A stretch of 46,832 nucleotides of DNA from Nemertoderma westbladi. Lineage: Eukaryota; Xenacoelomorpha; Nemertodermatida; Nemertodermatidae. The position numbers and the translations under genes were made by a program. Under the pieces are notes generated by a model. The model made no database searches and was not told the DNA's origin. It saw only the letters and a program-made list of their open reading frames with translations. Every line of letters begins with the position of its first letter. The stretch's first letter is position 1. Below are positions 1 to 9,561 of this stretch, piece after piece. The DNA is taken from assembly GCA_032718475.1 (NCBI GenBank), contig JAUCBJ010008514.1:1-46832 (forward strand), given 5' to 3'.

Positions 1-3000
1 GCTAGATTTCTTGGCCCTCTCTACCTTGTTTTTATCCCCTATAACCAGAGTAATATCGCGATCCTTATTTAAACGCGTAGTTTTCTTTTGGTCAGCAGGT
101 TTCACATCGGGCTGAGTTTCAGGCACTACGGTTACCTTTATAGGCGATGGCGGTTTTGTTGCTCCGGATCGAATCCTTTTAGATTCGGGTTTCCTTGCCG
201 TCGTCACATCGGCGGACGTTGATTGTCGCGGCGATTTCAATGCGACGGATTTCTTTGGTTCGGTATTTGAAGTTTGTGAAGAAGTCGACGCCGATTTCGA
301 TGGCTGTTTAGTTGACGGTTTTTTCGAAAAAACCAACTTCTTGGAGGATTTCCTATCTGTATTTAGAACGGGAGACGACGCCGTCTTTGCGGGAAGCAGA
401 CCCCCTTCGGGTAACTTCTTACTCTTCCTAAGTTCCTCAGTAAACTGGTCGATAATGCTCTGGGGAAGATACAAGGCGTTGTTGGAACGTTTCCGGTCAA
501 CCGGCGTGTAGAGGTACTTGGGTAACATCGGGTCACCGGTGTACTCTATGCTAGAATGCTGCGACGATTTCAACTGTACGTGATGACTAACTAGATCACA
601 AACGGCGTACAGTTTGGCGTTATCAACTTCGCTATCGGGGTCATTAACGTCCTTGCAATGCTTTATGTTGTCAACCATCTTCATGAGGAAGCTGAAGTTG
701 AAGGTGTCGGCGGCGATTAATGGATCCAGAATGAGGGCGACACACTTCCGTAGAAGGATGAGTCGATCGGCGGAGGTTAAGGGGTCGTCCAGCTGTCCGT
801 CGTGGGCGAGGAGGTAGACGAGATGCGGGACGACGTAGTCCGGGAGAAGTTCCGCCATCTCGTCGGCGGTTGTTGCCGCTTGGAGACGCAACTGGGCACG
901 TCGCAACGCAAACATCCGCTCAATTATCCGCTTACACGTGTCGACCCGGGTGGGGTTCCTATCGAAGACCGCGTAGGCGAACAGCGCAATGTATCGGAGC
1001 GGGAGGTAGGGTTGGAAGGTTAGCAGACGGTAGAGACGGGACTGTATCTGCGTGCGGACCTGTAGGTAGTCGTCGGTGACGAGGTAGGCGAGTTTGCACC
1101 ACTGCAGCGGGTGCAGATGGCTCTCGTAGCAGGGCTCCCCCGCTAGACGCAGCAACTGCTTCCCCGCGGCCATCCGCAGATGGGCAGCCTCCCAGGGGGC
1201 CACCAGTCCCGTCTCCATCAGGTCCCCGTGGTTCACTATCAGCGTGGTGAGCAACCGAAACGTCGGCATGAGATTCACGTGGGTCCCGTCCTTCAACCCC
1301 AACAACCACAGTACTAGCAGCTTCATACTCCGTATCTTGGCTTTGTACTCGATATCCAAGTCGCCCTTCTCCACCCATTTAACTAGTTCCCCCTCGGCAA
1401 TAACCGGTGGATTTGTCCTTCTGTCTTTCATAAGGATTCCTTTCACGCAGCTGTTAGTAACTAAACTTTTCATATTGTGAACCTTCAGCGGTACGTAGTA
1501 GGCGATGTGGCCAACCGCGGATAGATGAGCTAATAAATTTGGATTATTGTAATCCAATTTATCTTTAAGCCCCATGTATATACGTTCTAGAATCTCCTCA
1601 CCTTTGGTGGAGCAGAGCTTAACGAAGCACTGGACGGCATACTTGCTGGCTTTATCGTCGCTGCCTAGGAGTTTGGACTGAAGTCGCGGGAACAGCAACC
1701 CGACGGTACCCGCGTCCATCACACGTCCGACAACGGCGGCGATCGACGCGAATATCCGAAGGGTTGTCCGGGAGACGAGCAGGTCGGAGGAGACCAGCCA
1801 GACGGTGAGGGTCACGAAGGTGTCCCGATGGAGGAAGATGTGGGGGTTGGCGGAGGCGAGACGATGTATGAACTGGATGTGTTCGACGACGCCACGGCTG
1901 TGCTCCTCCGGTTGGCTCCCGTTGGGTTTGATCTGGGAGTGAACGAGTCGCACCAACGTCGTCATCGACTCTACGTCCAACATCAGTGGCGCGACCCGCT
2001 CCAACAACGTCCGTATCAACTCGTAGTAGGGCGTGGGGTTGAGTCCATCCCCTATGCGGACGCACACAGCTCGGATCGCGTTCTCCGCCATCTTACAGGT
2101 GCACTGAGGGGAGACCAGAACATCCAGATTCTTGGACATCTGTTTGTCCGACTGGAGTTGCACGTAGAGCTTCTTGAGGTGCTCCTGGGCGCGATTCGCC
2201 TCAGGGAAGAATCCCGCCAGCGACTGGACGCACGTCTTTACTTGGTGGTTGGCCTGGGAGCCCTCCGCGTTGCCTAGGAACCGTAGCAACGCCTGCAGAT
2301 GGTAACGAACGCGACTCTGGATCTGGAATATCTGATTGAGACACTTGGAGGCGCATTCGTCGAGGGCGGATTGGAACGCTAACAGACGTTCCATACGTTC
2401 CACTTCGCCGAGGCTGTAAGGAACCAAGGAGGTGCAGAAGATCCTCTCGATGAGAATCCGGTCGTCATTATTCTCGCAGCGGTAGAGACCGAGGAGTTGG
2501 TTCTTGACGTTGTTGACAGCTTCGAGTAGTTCCGTGTGTTCCGGAGTGCTGGGAGCCACCGGGTTGTGTTGACTCCGCTTGTAGATGAGCCCGAGACCCA
2601 GACAAGCCTCCGAGCGGACCTTCCACTTGGTGTCACGGCTGCGCTGGACCAGGAGGCCCAGGATGTTGGCATTGATTGCGTAGAGGTTGCGTTTGGCGAC
2701 GGTTACGATTGTGCTGGCGAGCTCCAACCTCACCGACTCATCGGGGTCCACATTGCGACCGACCAACTCCGGCTCCAGGTCCGGCAGCAACTCCGGATGG
2801 GCGATGAGACACCGCGCAGCGAATGATGTCATCTCCTTGCGAACCATTGCCGATATATCGCGGAACCGACCCAGGAAACACTTCCAAAGCGGCTTATTCT
2901 CCTCCGCTAAATTAGAGTCTTTTTTACAAAAGATAGTCGAGAGTACCTTAAAGACCCGAAGTCTTTCCTTTAGCTCCGGGACCTTTAACTTAATCTCGAG

Positions 3001-3852
3001 TTGCGGGAGGGTGGTGGTGAGAACCCCGGGGGAGATATCGTACAGCTCGATGATACACTCGTACATCTGGTCCTGGGTGAGCACGCTTCCAGCCTCATCC
3101 GTGTGCTCCTGCAGACCGAAGGCTATCTGATCGAACATTGTGTTGATGCAGGAGGCTAGGACGCCGGCGGTGCGACGGACCAGGTCGGCTGCCAGACTGC
3201 GACTAGCGTCACCCGCCGCTAGCAACAGCTGCTGGAGGATTATATCGAGTACCGGCTGACTGACAGAATCGCTCTCAACGATCATGTGTTGCAGTAAGTC
3301 GAGGAAGTAGGAACGAACCTTGTTAGAGTGCTCCGAGCTGTAAGTCTTAAAGACCATGTCAAATAAATTCTCAATCACATCTTGGCTAGACTTTTCATCG
3401 AGAGACCAAACAATATTAAAAGTCTTTACTTGGCTGACGGCCTCCAGTAAATAAAAGTATCGATCAAAAGACGGATTGTTTGTGTCTTTTATACGAGAGA
3501 TTATGACAATAAACTGATTGAGTATCGTCCTAATGCGAATAGCATCTTGGAATGGTTCATCCGGCGCAAAGATTCTCAGGATATCCGCCAGAGCGCACGC
3601 TGTCAGCAGCTGAACCTTGCGATCTTTGTGAGAAAGAAACGCAGGTTCCGATAGGTGCCACGCCAATGGTTGGTAGAGTATGTTTGTAACATCCTGACTT
3701 AGTTCGGACAGTTGTTTACAGCAGTTCTTCAGTCTGGTGTACAACTCCTCTGTGTTTAAACTCGCACTAATGGGCTTTACATTCGGAGGATAAGTTATGT
3801 CGTAATCCCTTTCATCAGCTTGTTTCGCTCCACCTTTATTCCTTCGACTCAT
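1..3852 (-). CDS. PDS5: PDS5-like cohesin regulator, intronless, C-terminus cut by window edge
   Basis: PDS5 is a nuclear HEAT-repeat protein that binds the RAD21 subunit of cohesin and, with WAPL, sororin and ESCO acetyltransferases, controls cohesin release and sister chromatid cohesion. I checked the frame codon by codon: 1284 codons from the ATG at 3852 to the window edge with no stop and no intron. Landmarks in family order are ITYPPNVKPI (about residue 19), LADILRIFAPDEP (about 90), RYFYLLEAVSQVKTFNI (about 127), NKPLWKCFLGRFRDI (about 320), DDRILIERIF (about 462), VSPQCTCKMAE (about 577), LRMAAGKQLLRLAGEPCYE (about 892) and LLPDYVVPHLVYLLAHD (about 1000). After about residue 1130 comes a Lys/Ser/Thr-rich basic tail, as expected for PDS5. 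Vertebrate PDS5 genes have many exons, so a single exon is odd. Base use is GC-rich compared with the AT-rich flanks. Orthologue or expressed retrocopy cannot be told apart here. Confidence 0.93.
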   Translation of the reverse strand, partial: MSRRNKGGAKQADERDYDITYPPNVKPISASLNTEELYTRLKNCCKQLSELSQDVTNILYQPLAWHLSEPAFLSHKDRKVQLLTACALADILRIFAPDEPFQDAIRIRTILNQFIVIISRIKDTNNPSFDRYFYLLEAVSQVKTFNIVWSLDEKSSQDVIENLFDMVFKTYSSEHSNKVRSYFLDLLQHMIVESDSVSQPVLDIILQQLLLAAGDASRSLAADLVRRTAGVLASCINTMFDQIAFGLQEHTDEAGSVLTQDQMYECIIELYDISPGVLTTTLPQLEIKLKVPELKERLRVFKVLSTIFCKKDSNLAEENKPLWKCFLGRFRDISAMVRKEMTSFAARCLIAHPELLPDLEPELVGRNVDPDESVRLELASTIVTVAKRNLYAINANILGLLVQRSRDTKWKVRSEACLGLGLIYKRSQHNPVAPSTPEHTELLEAVNNVKNQLLGLYRCENNDDRILIERIFCTSLVPYSLGEVERMERLLAFQSALDECASKCLNQIFQIQSRVRYHLQALLRFLGNAEGSQANHQVKTCVQSLAGFFPEANRAQEHLKKLYVQLQSDKQMSKNLDVLVSPQCTCKMAENAIRAVCVRIGDGLNPTPYYELIRTLLERVAPLMLDVESMTTLVRLVHSQIKPNGSQPEEHSRGVVEHIQFIHRLASANPHIFLHRDTFVTLTVWLVSSDLLVSRTTLRIFASIAAVVGRVMDAGTVGLLFPRLQSKLLGSDDKASKYAVQCFVKLCSTKGEEILERIYMGLKDKLDYNNPNLLAHLSAVGHIAYYVPLKVHNMKSLVTNSCVKGILMKDRRTNPPVIAEGELVKWVEKGDLDIEYKAKIRSMKLLVLWLLGLKDGTHVNLMPTFRLLTTLIVNHGDLMETGLVAPWEAAHLRMAAGKQLLRLAGEPCYESHLHPLQWCKLAYLVTDDYLQVRTQIQSRLYRLLTFQPYLPLRYIALFAYAVFDRNPTRVDTCKRIIERMFALRRAQLRLQAATTADEMAELLPDYVVPHLVYLLAHDGQLDDPLTSADRLILLRKCVALILDPLIAADTFNFSFLMKMVDNIKHCKDVNDPDSEVDNAKLYAVCDLVSHHVQLKSSQHSSIEYTGDPMLPKYLYTPVDRKRSNNALYLPQSIIDQFTEELRKSKKLPEGGLLPAKTASSPVLNTDRKSSKKLVFSKKPSTKQPSKSASTSSQTSNTEPKKSVALKSPRQSTSADVTTARKPESKRIRSGATKPPSPIKVTVVPETQPDVKPADQKKTTRLNKDRDITLVIGDKNKVERAKKSS

Positions 3853-4140
3853 CGCAGGTTTCCAATTAATTTTTAAAGTTTTATTTTAAATTTTAATTTA
3901 ATTAAGTTATGCCTGTAAGTTTTAATGTTTTATATGCGAATATATCAAGAACAGAAAACGTCGCAATCAAATAACAGTTTAATGAGTAGAGTAGGTATGG
4001 TACCGTCCGGCATCCGTACTGTACATACTACTGGACTGAACTGACATAAGTGAATGATAATTTCAATACTACATGACTACCGGTACAGTACTGCAATAGG
4101 CTGATAGGCATATAGTAGTATAGAATATAGAGGGTCCGAC

Positions 4141-4266
4141 GAATTTGTACAAAAAAGTACAAAAAAATACAAAATAGTACAATATAGTACAAAAGAATAC
4201 AAAAGAGTACAATAAAGTGCAAAAATAGTACAAAAGAGTGCAAAAATAAGTACAAAAGAGTACAAA
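4141..4266. repeat. simple repeat of gtacaaaa(a/g/t) units
   Basis: About a dozen near-repeats of gtacaaaa-type 9-12-mers, preceded by gtccgacgaat. An inverted relative with the same flank and the same order of variants lies at about 10540-10670, so this is a copy of a dispersed repeat rather than an isolated microsatellite. Confidence 0.75.
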
Positions 4267-4321
4267 CGATTGAGGTGTTCCCATCATTTCATACTGAACT
4301 GACCACAGAACCAAGGGTGTT

Positions 4322-4456
4322 GGTCACCTCGCCGCACTGCCACTTCGCCGCAGGTCACCTCGCCGCAGATAATGTGCGGCGAGGTGTCTTTGCGGCGGGG
4401 TGTCTCACTGTGAATGCCATTTCGCCGCAAATTATCGGACACCTCGCCGCAAGTCA
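4322..4456. repeat. clustered cctcgccgca repeats in both orientations
   Basis: Six or more copies of the octamer tcgccgca or its complement tgcggcga within 135 bp. A central inverted pair (tcgccgcagataatgtgcgg then cga) could form a stem. The GC content contrasts sharply with the flanks. Confidence 0.6.
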
Positions 4457-4923
4457 ATATTAATCATTTATTTCAATATTTACAGGGAAGCCTAGTTATG
4501 GCAGTATGGAAGAGATAATATAAGAAGAAATATAAGAAATATAAGATAGAAATATAAGAAGAAATAAAATAATACGGTCAGGCGGTAAGGTTTGTTGTTC
4601 TATTATAATTACTGTATTATTATAGATAGTAGATACACAGTAAGAGTATTTGACTAACGTATTAAAAATGCCTCGAGAATAGTGAAAAAAAGTTCTACTT
4701 TTTTCCAATGTAATAAATAATTATTTGTTGGAATTTCTTAAATTTGTCCTGGCGATTTGGTAGTGCGATATTAATTCCACACAAATAAATAAAATAGGTA
4801 ATGTAAGAAATTAAAAAAAATTATAATATTTAATGCAATATTATTGATTATTATTAATGTCATGGAAATTAATTTGAAATGTAATTCGACCATAATTTTG
4901 CTCTTAACAAAAAAAGTGACTGA

Positions 4924-5044
4924 CAACAAATATAAGTATATCAATCCACTAAGAACATTACATTTGTAAATAAGATTTAACATAAACATACAGTATTAAC
5001 CTTATTATTACATTATGTTGCCTTACTTCCGTTTCCGTACTTAG
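4924..5044 (+). repeat. dispersed repeat, copy 1 (partner 9436-9561)
   Basis: This stretch and 9436-9561 share, in the same order and orientation, aagtatatca, ccactaagaacattacat, aaacatacagtat, attacattatg and tatttccgtttccgtactta-like blocks. They look like diverged copies of one dispersed element. No coding capacity is seen. Confidence 0.6.
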
Positions 5045-5054
5045 TTACCGGTAC

Positions 5055-5175
5055 TGCATTACATACAATGTGTAACATTTCAGTTACAGTTACAGTTTCA
5101 GTATTAAAAAATTAAGCATTTCAGTTACAGTTACAGTTTTGATCCTGATAAAATTTCAGTTACAGTTTCAGTTAT
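5055..5175. repeat. tttcagttacagtt simple repeat
   Basis: Irregular repeats of cagttacag and cagtttcag in three clusters. Simple-sequence DNA only. Confidence 0.6.
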
Positions 5176-5467
5176 AGATTCAATATATTATCCCATATAG
5201 TAAGCAGTCATTGAAATAATGTCAGTCTCATCGGGGTGGGGTGCAGTGCAGTCACAAAAAGTCATGAAAAAAAGTTATCTAAAAAAAAGACGAGTCACTT
5301 TAATATATTACAGAAATACACTAATTATAGGCCTAATAATGTTCATTGCGAAAATGCTTCTTTATAGAGAGCTATAGGTTGTAGTTGTTGTATGAAAGAG
5401 GGTGTGAGCGTATTCAATTCCGCCACATCTTAGCCCCATAAAGTGAGGTTTAAGCAATATTGGAACT

Positions 5468-5494
5468 ACAAGGTTGATTACCAATCAACCTTGT
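5468..5494. repeat. perfect 12-bp inverted repeat with 3-nt loop
   Basis: acaaggttgatt, then acc, then aatcaaccttgt. A short perfect hairpin with no gene next to it and unknown function. Confidence 0.7.
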
Positions 5495-6005
5495 ATCACC
5501 CCAATAAGCGGGGACAATAGGCCCCAAGGGAACACACACAGCGGGGGTCAGAGGTTCACCTCCGGGAGAGAGAGAGAGAGATAGCAACAGGGGGAAACAC
5601 ACCCAGGGAAATAGAAGGGCGACAACAGGGTTATTAGCCAATGGGGGGAAGGCATCGGCTGAGTAGTGTTATGCGGCCAACCGTGCAATATATATTACCA
5701 GTCTTTATGTCATTTGTCCAGTTATCCCAGTACAGTCAGGCAGTACGGTGACAGTTAAGACCGTCATCGCCGTCACCTATATTACCGGTTATCTCAGTTC
5801 AGTTTACACAATCTGTATGCTATCACATATTTATCTAGCCTATATTATTAAGAACGTTGGAACAACGAACTATCACCTTTTCCATCACACGGTGCGGCTG
5901 ATGCGTACACAAACAACACCGGATAAACCGGGATCCTCTCGGATCCTGTCACAGTCTTAACTCTAGGCCTGCCGAACTGTGACTAATAGCCACTGAAAGA
6001 CCAAG

Positions 6006-6407
6006 ATGAGTCGGACAGGAGAGACGACACCGCCGCGGACCCCGGACGGCGATCTAACGATCCGCGAGGCCGCGATGAGACTGTATGGACCCACGATGCC
6101 AGACCCATCGGTAACGGGCGATCCGGCGATCCAAGATGAGGGGGGCCGTCTACAACCGGAGAGCGAGTCGAGAGAAGGAGGAGACGAGTCGGGAGGAGAG
6201 AGAGACGAGTCGACACACGACGGCGGTCGACGTGCCGATGTCGCCGGCCAGCCACAGGCCGAGGGCGACGAACAGTCCACCGGAACGGCGACGGTGGGGC
6301 CGACGGTACGACGCCGGACCCGGAGAGATAGAGGAGACGTCGGCGACAAGGACGTCGGGGTCAGCGATCGACTTCAGCAAACGGACTATGTCATCGATGT
6401 GTGGTAG
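6006..6407 (+). CDS. hypothetical 133-aa acidic/arginine-rich ORF
   Basis: ATG-initiated ORF starting MSRTGETTPPRTPDGDLTIR. It is rich in Glu, Asp, Gly and Arg with no predicted transmembrane segment and no domain I recognise. It is GC-rich in AT-rich surroundings. The next ORF (6401-7111) overlaps its end by 7 nt in another frame, and both contain a TIRE motif (LTIREAAM here, VTIREWAG there). That gag-like layout hints at the start of a broken retroelement or a frameshifted gene. It could also be a chance ORF in GC-rich DNA. Confidence 0.3.
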   Translation: MSRTGETTPPRTPDGDLTIREAAMRLYGPTMPDPSVTGDPAIQDEGGRLQPESESREGGDESGGERDESTHDGGRRADVAGQPQAEGDEQSTGTATVGPTVRRRTRRDRGDVGDKDVGVSDRLQQTDYVIDVW

Positions 6408-7111
6408 AAGGACACAGATCCGGAGAGTGTAGAGAAACACCAGCTGCAAGCACGACAGTGGCAAGAAAGAAGAGAAAAGTACTACCCGAGGAAGTAACAA
6501 TTAGAGAGTGGGCGGGGGAGAATGGATATCCCAGCAAGTATCGGTATGGAGATAGAGAGGAACGGACGGGAAGATGTCCGGAGGACAAACTGGAGGAGTG
6601 TCCAGTGGAGTGTCAGGAGGACAATGGTCCGGAGGAATGTTCAGAGGAGTGTCCGGAAGAGATGCCGGTCCGGTTTAGAGGCATACCGATAAGGGGGAGG
6701 TCGAGTAAGAAGACAATATGGAAAGGGAGAGGATGTGAGAGGATTAGACCAGGGGCAGAGAGGTCCGTGGGTGGACATAACAAAGGACTCAGGAAAGCAG
6801 GAGGCGTGTTGCATACGCACGCGGGACTGACAGAGTGCGAGGGGGCATTACATGGGCAGACGTCGTGTATACCGAAGGACGGACGGGGGTCATCGAGGCC
6901 TTTAATGCCAGCGCACATACTAAGGGGGAGGCCAGCAGAGGTAGTGTCTAAGAAAGTGTGGCGAAGAGTAAGAGGACGTATAGGAGGGCAGTGGGAGAGT
7001 GCCTACTGGAAGAAGGGGCACCTTAGAGTTTTAGTCGTCCAATGTTTTGGACTGAGGGGGGTGGGAATGAGGGCGAGACGCCCTTCCCACGCAAAATCAT
7101 TATTTAATTAA
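6401..7111 (+). pseudogene. open frame overlapping the previous ORF, no ATG at its start
   Basis: The frame opens at a GTG, not an ATG, and runs 236 codons, so it could be reached only by frameshift or splicing. It contains a basic stretch ARKKRKV that resembles a classical nuclear localisation signal, then a Cys/Glu/Pro-rich imperfect repeat (EECPVECQED, EECSEECPEE), then an Arg-rich tail ending ARRPSHAKSLFN. No catalytic motif is visible. I read it as the decayed continuation of the ORF at 6006, of unknown family. Confidence 0.25.
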
Positions 7112-7179
7112 AATAAATAATAAAAATAATTAAATAATAAATAAGTAGAAAGTCAGAAAGTAAGTAGATAGCTAGTTAA

Positions 7180-7470
7180 GTTAGAAGAGTTAGAGGGTAC
7201 GTACGTAGTACCGTCAGTAGGCAGAAGTTAGTTAGTAAGAGGGTACGTAGTACCGTTAGTTAGTAGAGAGAGTTAGAGAAGTTGGTAAGAGGGTACATAG
7301 TACCGTTAGTAGAGAGAGTTAGAGGAGTTAGTAAGAGGGTACGTAGTACCGTTAGTTAGTAGAGAGAGTTAGAGAAGTTAGTGAGAGGATACGTAGTACC
7401 GTTAGTAGGTAGAAGTTAGGTAGTAAGAGAGTAGTACCGTTAGTTAGAAAGTTAGTAGAGCAGTAGAGGG
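7180..7470 (+). repeat. minisatellite, about 50-bp unit
   Basis: Five to six imperfect copies of a purine-rich unit containing agggtacgtagtaccgttag and agagagagttagagaagtta. The block ggtacgtagtacc is itself an inverted repeat, so each copy can form a small stem. Confidence 0.7.
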
Positions 7471-7590
7471 TTGTGGGCACCATAAGCGCCACGTAGAAAG
7501 TAGTAGCAGTAGAGGTTGTGGGCACCGTAAGCGCCATGTAGGAAGTAGTAAGCAGAGTGGTTGTGGGCACTGCAAGCGCCACGTAGTTAG
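7464..7590 (+). repeat. tandem gttgtgggcaccgyaagcgcc units
   Basis: Three copies of a roughly 50-bp unit carrying gttgtgggcac and gcgccaygtag, with a fourth isolated copy at about 8119-8143. It adjoins the previous minisatellite and shares its purine-rich spacer. Confidence 0.6.
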
Positions 7591-7865
7591 AGTTAGTAGG
7601 GGATGCGTTGAACTAAGTGGGGCACGGGCGTGATGACGTGTTTGATGTAAGAGCAGGGTATGTTAATTAGGGTGGGTGCCGGGCACAAGAGGTGCCGGGC
7701 ACAAGAGTTAGTAGTAGAGTTAGTTGAGTTAGTAGAGAGTTAGTAAGAGTTAGTAGTAGAGTTAGTTGAGTTAGTAGAGTTAGTAAGAGTTAGTAGTAGT
7801 TCACATAATTAACGTACCCACTCTGCCGGCACTCAGCTGCTCAGAGCGTCACGTGCAGGCGAGGA

Positions 7866-8115
7866 GTAGTAGAGAGGGCACATAGGGTGCCAGGTAGTAG
7901 AATAGTAGAGACGGGCACATAGGGTGCCAGGTAGTAGAGTTAGAGAGGTAGTAGAATAGTAGAGACGGGCACATAGGGTGCCAGGTAGTAGAGTTAGAGA
8001 GGTAGTAGAGTAGTAGAGAGGGCACATAGGGTGCCAGGTAGTAGAGTAGTAGAGAGGGCACATAGGGTGCCAGGTAGTAGAGTAGTAGAGACGGGCACAT
8101 AGGGTGCCAGATAGC
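7866..8115 (+). repeat. minisatellite with gggcacatagggtgcc hairpin units
   Basis: Six copies of gggcacatagggtgccag separated by ggtagtagagtagtagaga-type spacers, at intervals of roughly 36-54 bp. Each unit contains the inverted repeat ggcac...gtgcc. The minus-strand ORFs over it are shadows of the repeat. Confidence 0.75.
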
Positions 8116-8460
8116 AGAGTGGTTGTGGGCACCGCAAGCGCCACGTAGTTAGAAGAGTGGGTAGAGTTAGAGAGTTCTAGTTACGGTGAATTCTAGTGAC
8201 AGGATCCTCTCGGATCCCGTCACAGAGGGCCCTCTAAAATAATGTAATTATTGTTGTTATGGTAATTTATTTCTGGTAATTTTTCTCAATATTATCCATT
8301 ACACCATTAATCATCAATAATACATAATAATATATGTACATGTACAACACACAAGAGGGAGAGAGAGAGAGACTAAGGCCGGACCCATGTGAAGTATACA
8401 TGGCTTTCTTCTGTTATATTTCACTTTGCAGTTTACCTCCACCTAGCCTGTCTGGCTTAC

Positions 8461-8735
8461 CTTAAGGCCCGTTCACATCCAACGGAACGGTACACCGCGC
8501 GGTGTACCGCAGGGCCAGCGGCCAGCCTGGAAAATGTTTGCAAAAATTAAAACGCGTTGTGCGCGGTAAAATAATGGGTGCGCGTGCGCGTGCGCAGAAA
8601 AGGCCAAAAACGTGCGCCGTGCGCCCACAGAGCAAGCCACATGTGCGCGCTTGCGCGCACATGGCATACGTGTACGCGCTTGCGCGCATATGGCGTGTGT
8701 GTGCGCGCTCTTGCGCGCCAAAAATTTTCCTGTTT
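8461..8735. repeat. GC-rich alternating purine-pyrimidine tract with a 22-bp palindrome
   Basis: Positions 8488-8509 form a perfect 22-bp palindrome around accgcgcggt. It is followed by runs of gtgcgcgtgcgcg and tgtgcgcgcttgcgcgcaca, alternating sequence of the kind that can adopt Z-DNA. Part of it (8500-8534) recurs inverted at 9946-9983. Overlapping small ORFs in several frames come from composition. Confidence 0.6.
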
Positions 8736-8986
8736 TTCTGCACATATGCTGAAAACATATGTAAGTACGGAAATTTTAATTGACATATGTATTGTGTATT
8801 GTCTTGTATGTATTTATGTCGTCATATGCATTCGTGGCAGGTTATTTCAACTATTTCGTTTTCGATTTCCATACCTACATATGTTTTAAGCATGTTTAGA
8901 AAAACAGTTAATTTTTTAGTTCAAAATAATTTTTTATCATAACACTATTACTTGGCAAGGTAAATATGAAGGCGCCGTTAACGCCA

Positions 8987-9396
8987 AAAGGTCAGCAATA
9001 ATATTAAAGGTTTTAAAAAGAATATTAGAGAATTTCAAAACATATTTTCGGCCGAAATTTCGGCCGAAATATTTTGTTACATTTTTTCAGCTCTTTCATT
9101 TGATGTCATTTTCGGCCAAAATATTTTATTACATTTTTTCAGCTCTTTCATTTGATGTCATTTTCGGCCGAAATTTCGACTGAATTTTCGGCCGAAATAT
9201 ATTATTACATTTTTTCAGCTCTTCAATTTGATGTCATTTTTGGCCGAAATTTCGGTCGAGATTTCGGCCGAAAATGACATCAAATGAAAGAGCTGAACAA
9301 ATGTAAAAAAATAATTCGGCCGAAATTTCGGCCGAAAATATGTTTTGAAATTCTCTAATATTCTTTTTAAAACCTTTAATATTATTGCTGACCTTT
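8987..9396. mobile_element. 410-bp foldback element with 82-bp perfect terminal inverted repeats
   Basis: 8987-9068 and 9315-9396 are perfect reverse complements (82 bp). With a few mismatches the pairing extends inward to about 140 bp. The interior is built from four repeats of a unit combining ttcggccgaaa palindromes with ttacattttttcagctcttt and catttgatgtcatt. There is no ORF. It is a non-autonomous foldback or MITE-type element. I could not define a clean target duplication. Confidence 0.85.
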
Positions 9397-9435
9397 AAAT
9401 AAACAAATAAAAGTACATAAATATGAATGTAAATA

Positions 9436-9561
9436 TACAAATAAAAGTATATCATTCCACTAAGAACATTACATTTTTAATTCAGAACTGTGATCGGTTA
9501 ACCTAAACATACAGTATGACCTGATTACATTATGCTACCTTATTTCCGTTTCCGTACTTAC
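9436..9561 (+). repeat. dispersed repeat, copy 2 (partner 4924-5044)
   Basis: Diverged direct copy of 4924-5044, with shared blocks in the same order (ccactaagaacattacat, aaacatacagtat, tttccgtttccgtactta). Non-coding. Confidence 0.6.

Larger units (their letters stand above)
3853..5930. other. gene-free stretch upstream of PDS5, repeat-rich
   Basis: No convincing coding region. The PDS5 5' flank is very AT-rich. The stretch holds a tacaaaa-type simple repeat, a GC-rich palindromic cluster, a cagttacag simple repeat and a short hairpin, listed separately. Small ORFs here are explained by low-complexity DNA. Confidence 0.6.
5931..8225 (+). other. possible degenerate mobile element bounded by a 24-bp direct repeat
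   Basis: The same 24 bp, beginning ggatcctctcggatcc and ending gtcacag, stands at 5931-5954 and 8202-8225 with one mismatch. Between them the composition changes abruptly: a GC-rich ORF-bearing part (6006-7111) is followed by purine-rich minisatellites (7140-8160). No long terminal repeats, transposase or reverse transcriptase were recognised, so calling it an element is an inference. Confidence 0.35.

Noticed and set aside
959-2826. Other-frame ORFs inside the PDS5 region (for example 959-1378 minus, 1828-2277 plus)
   Set aside because: Shadows of the GC-rich PDS5 reading frame, which is uninterrupted and carries all family motifs.
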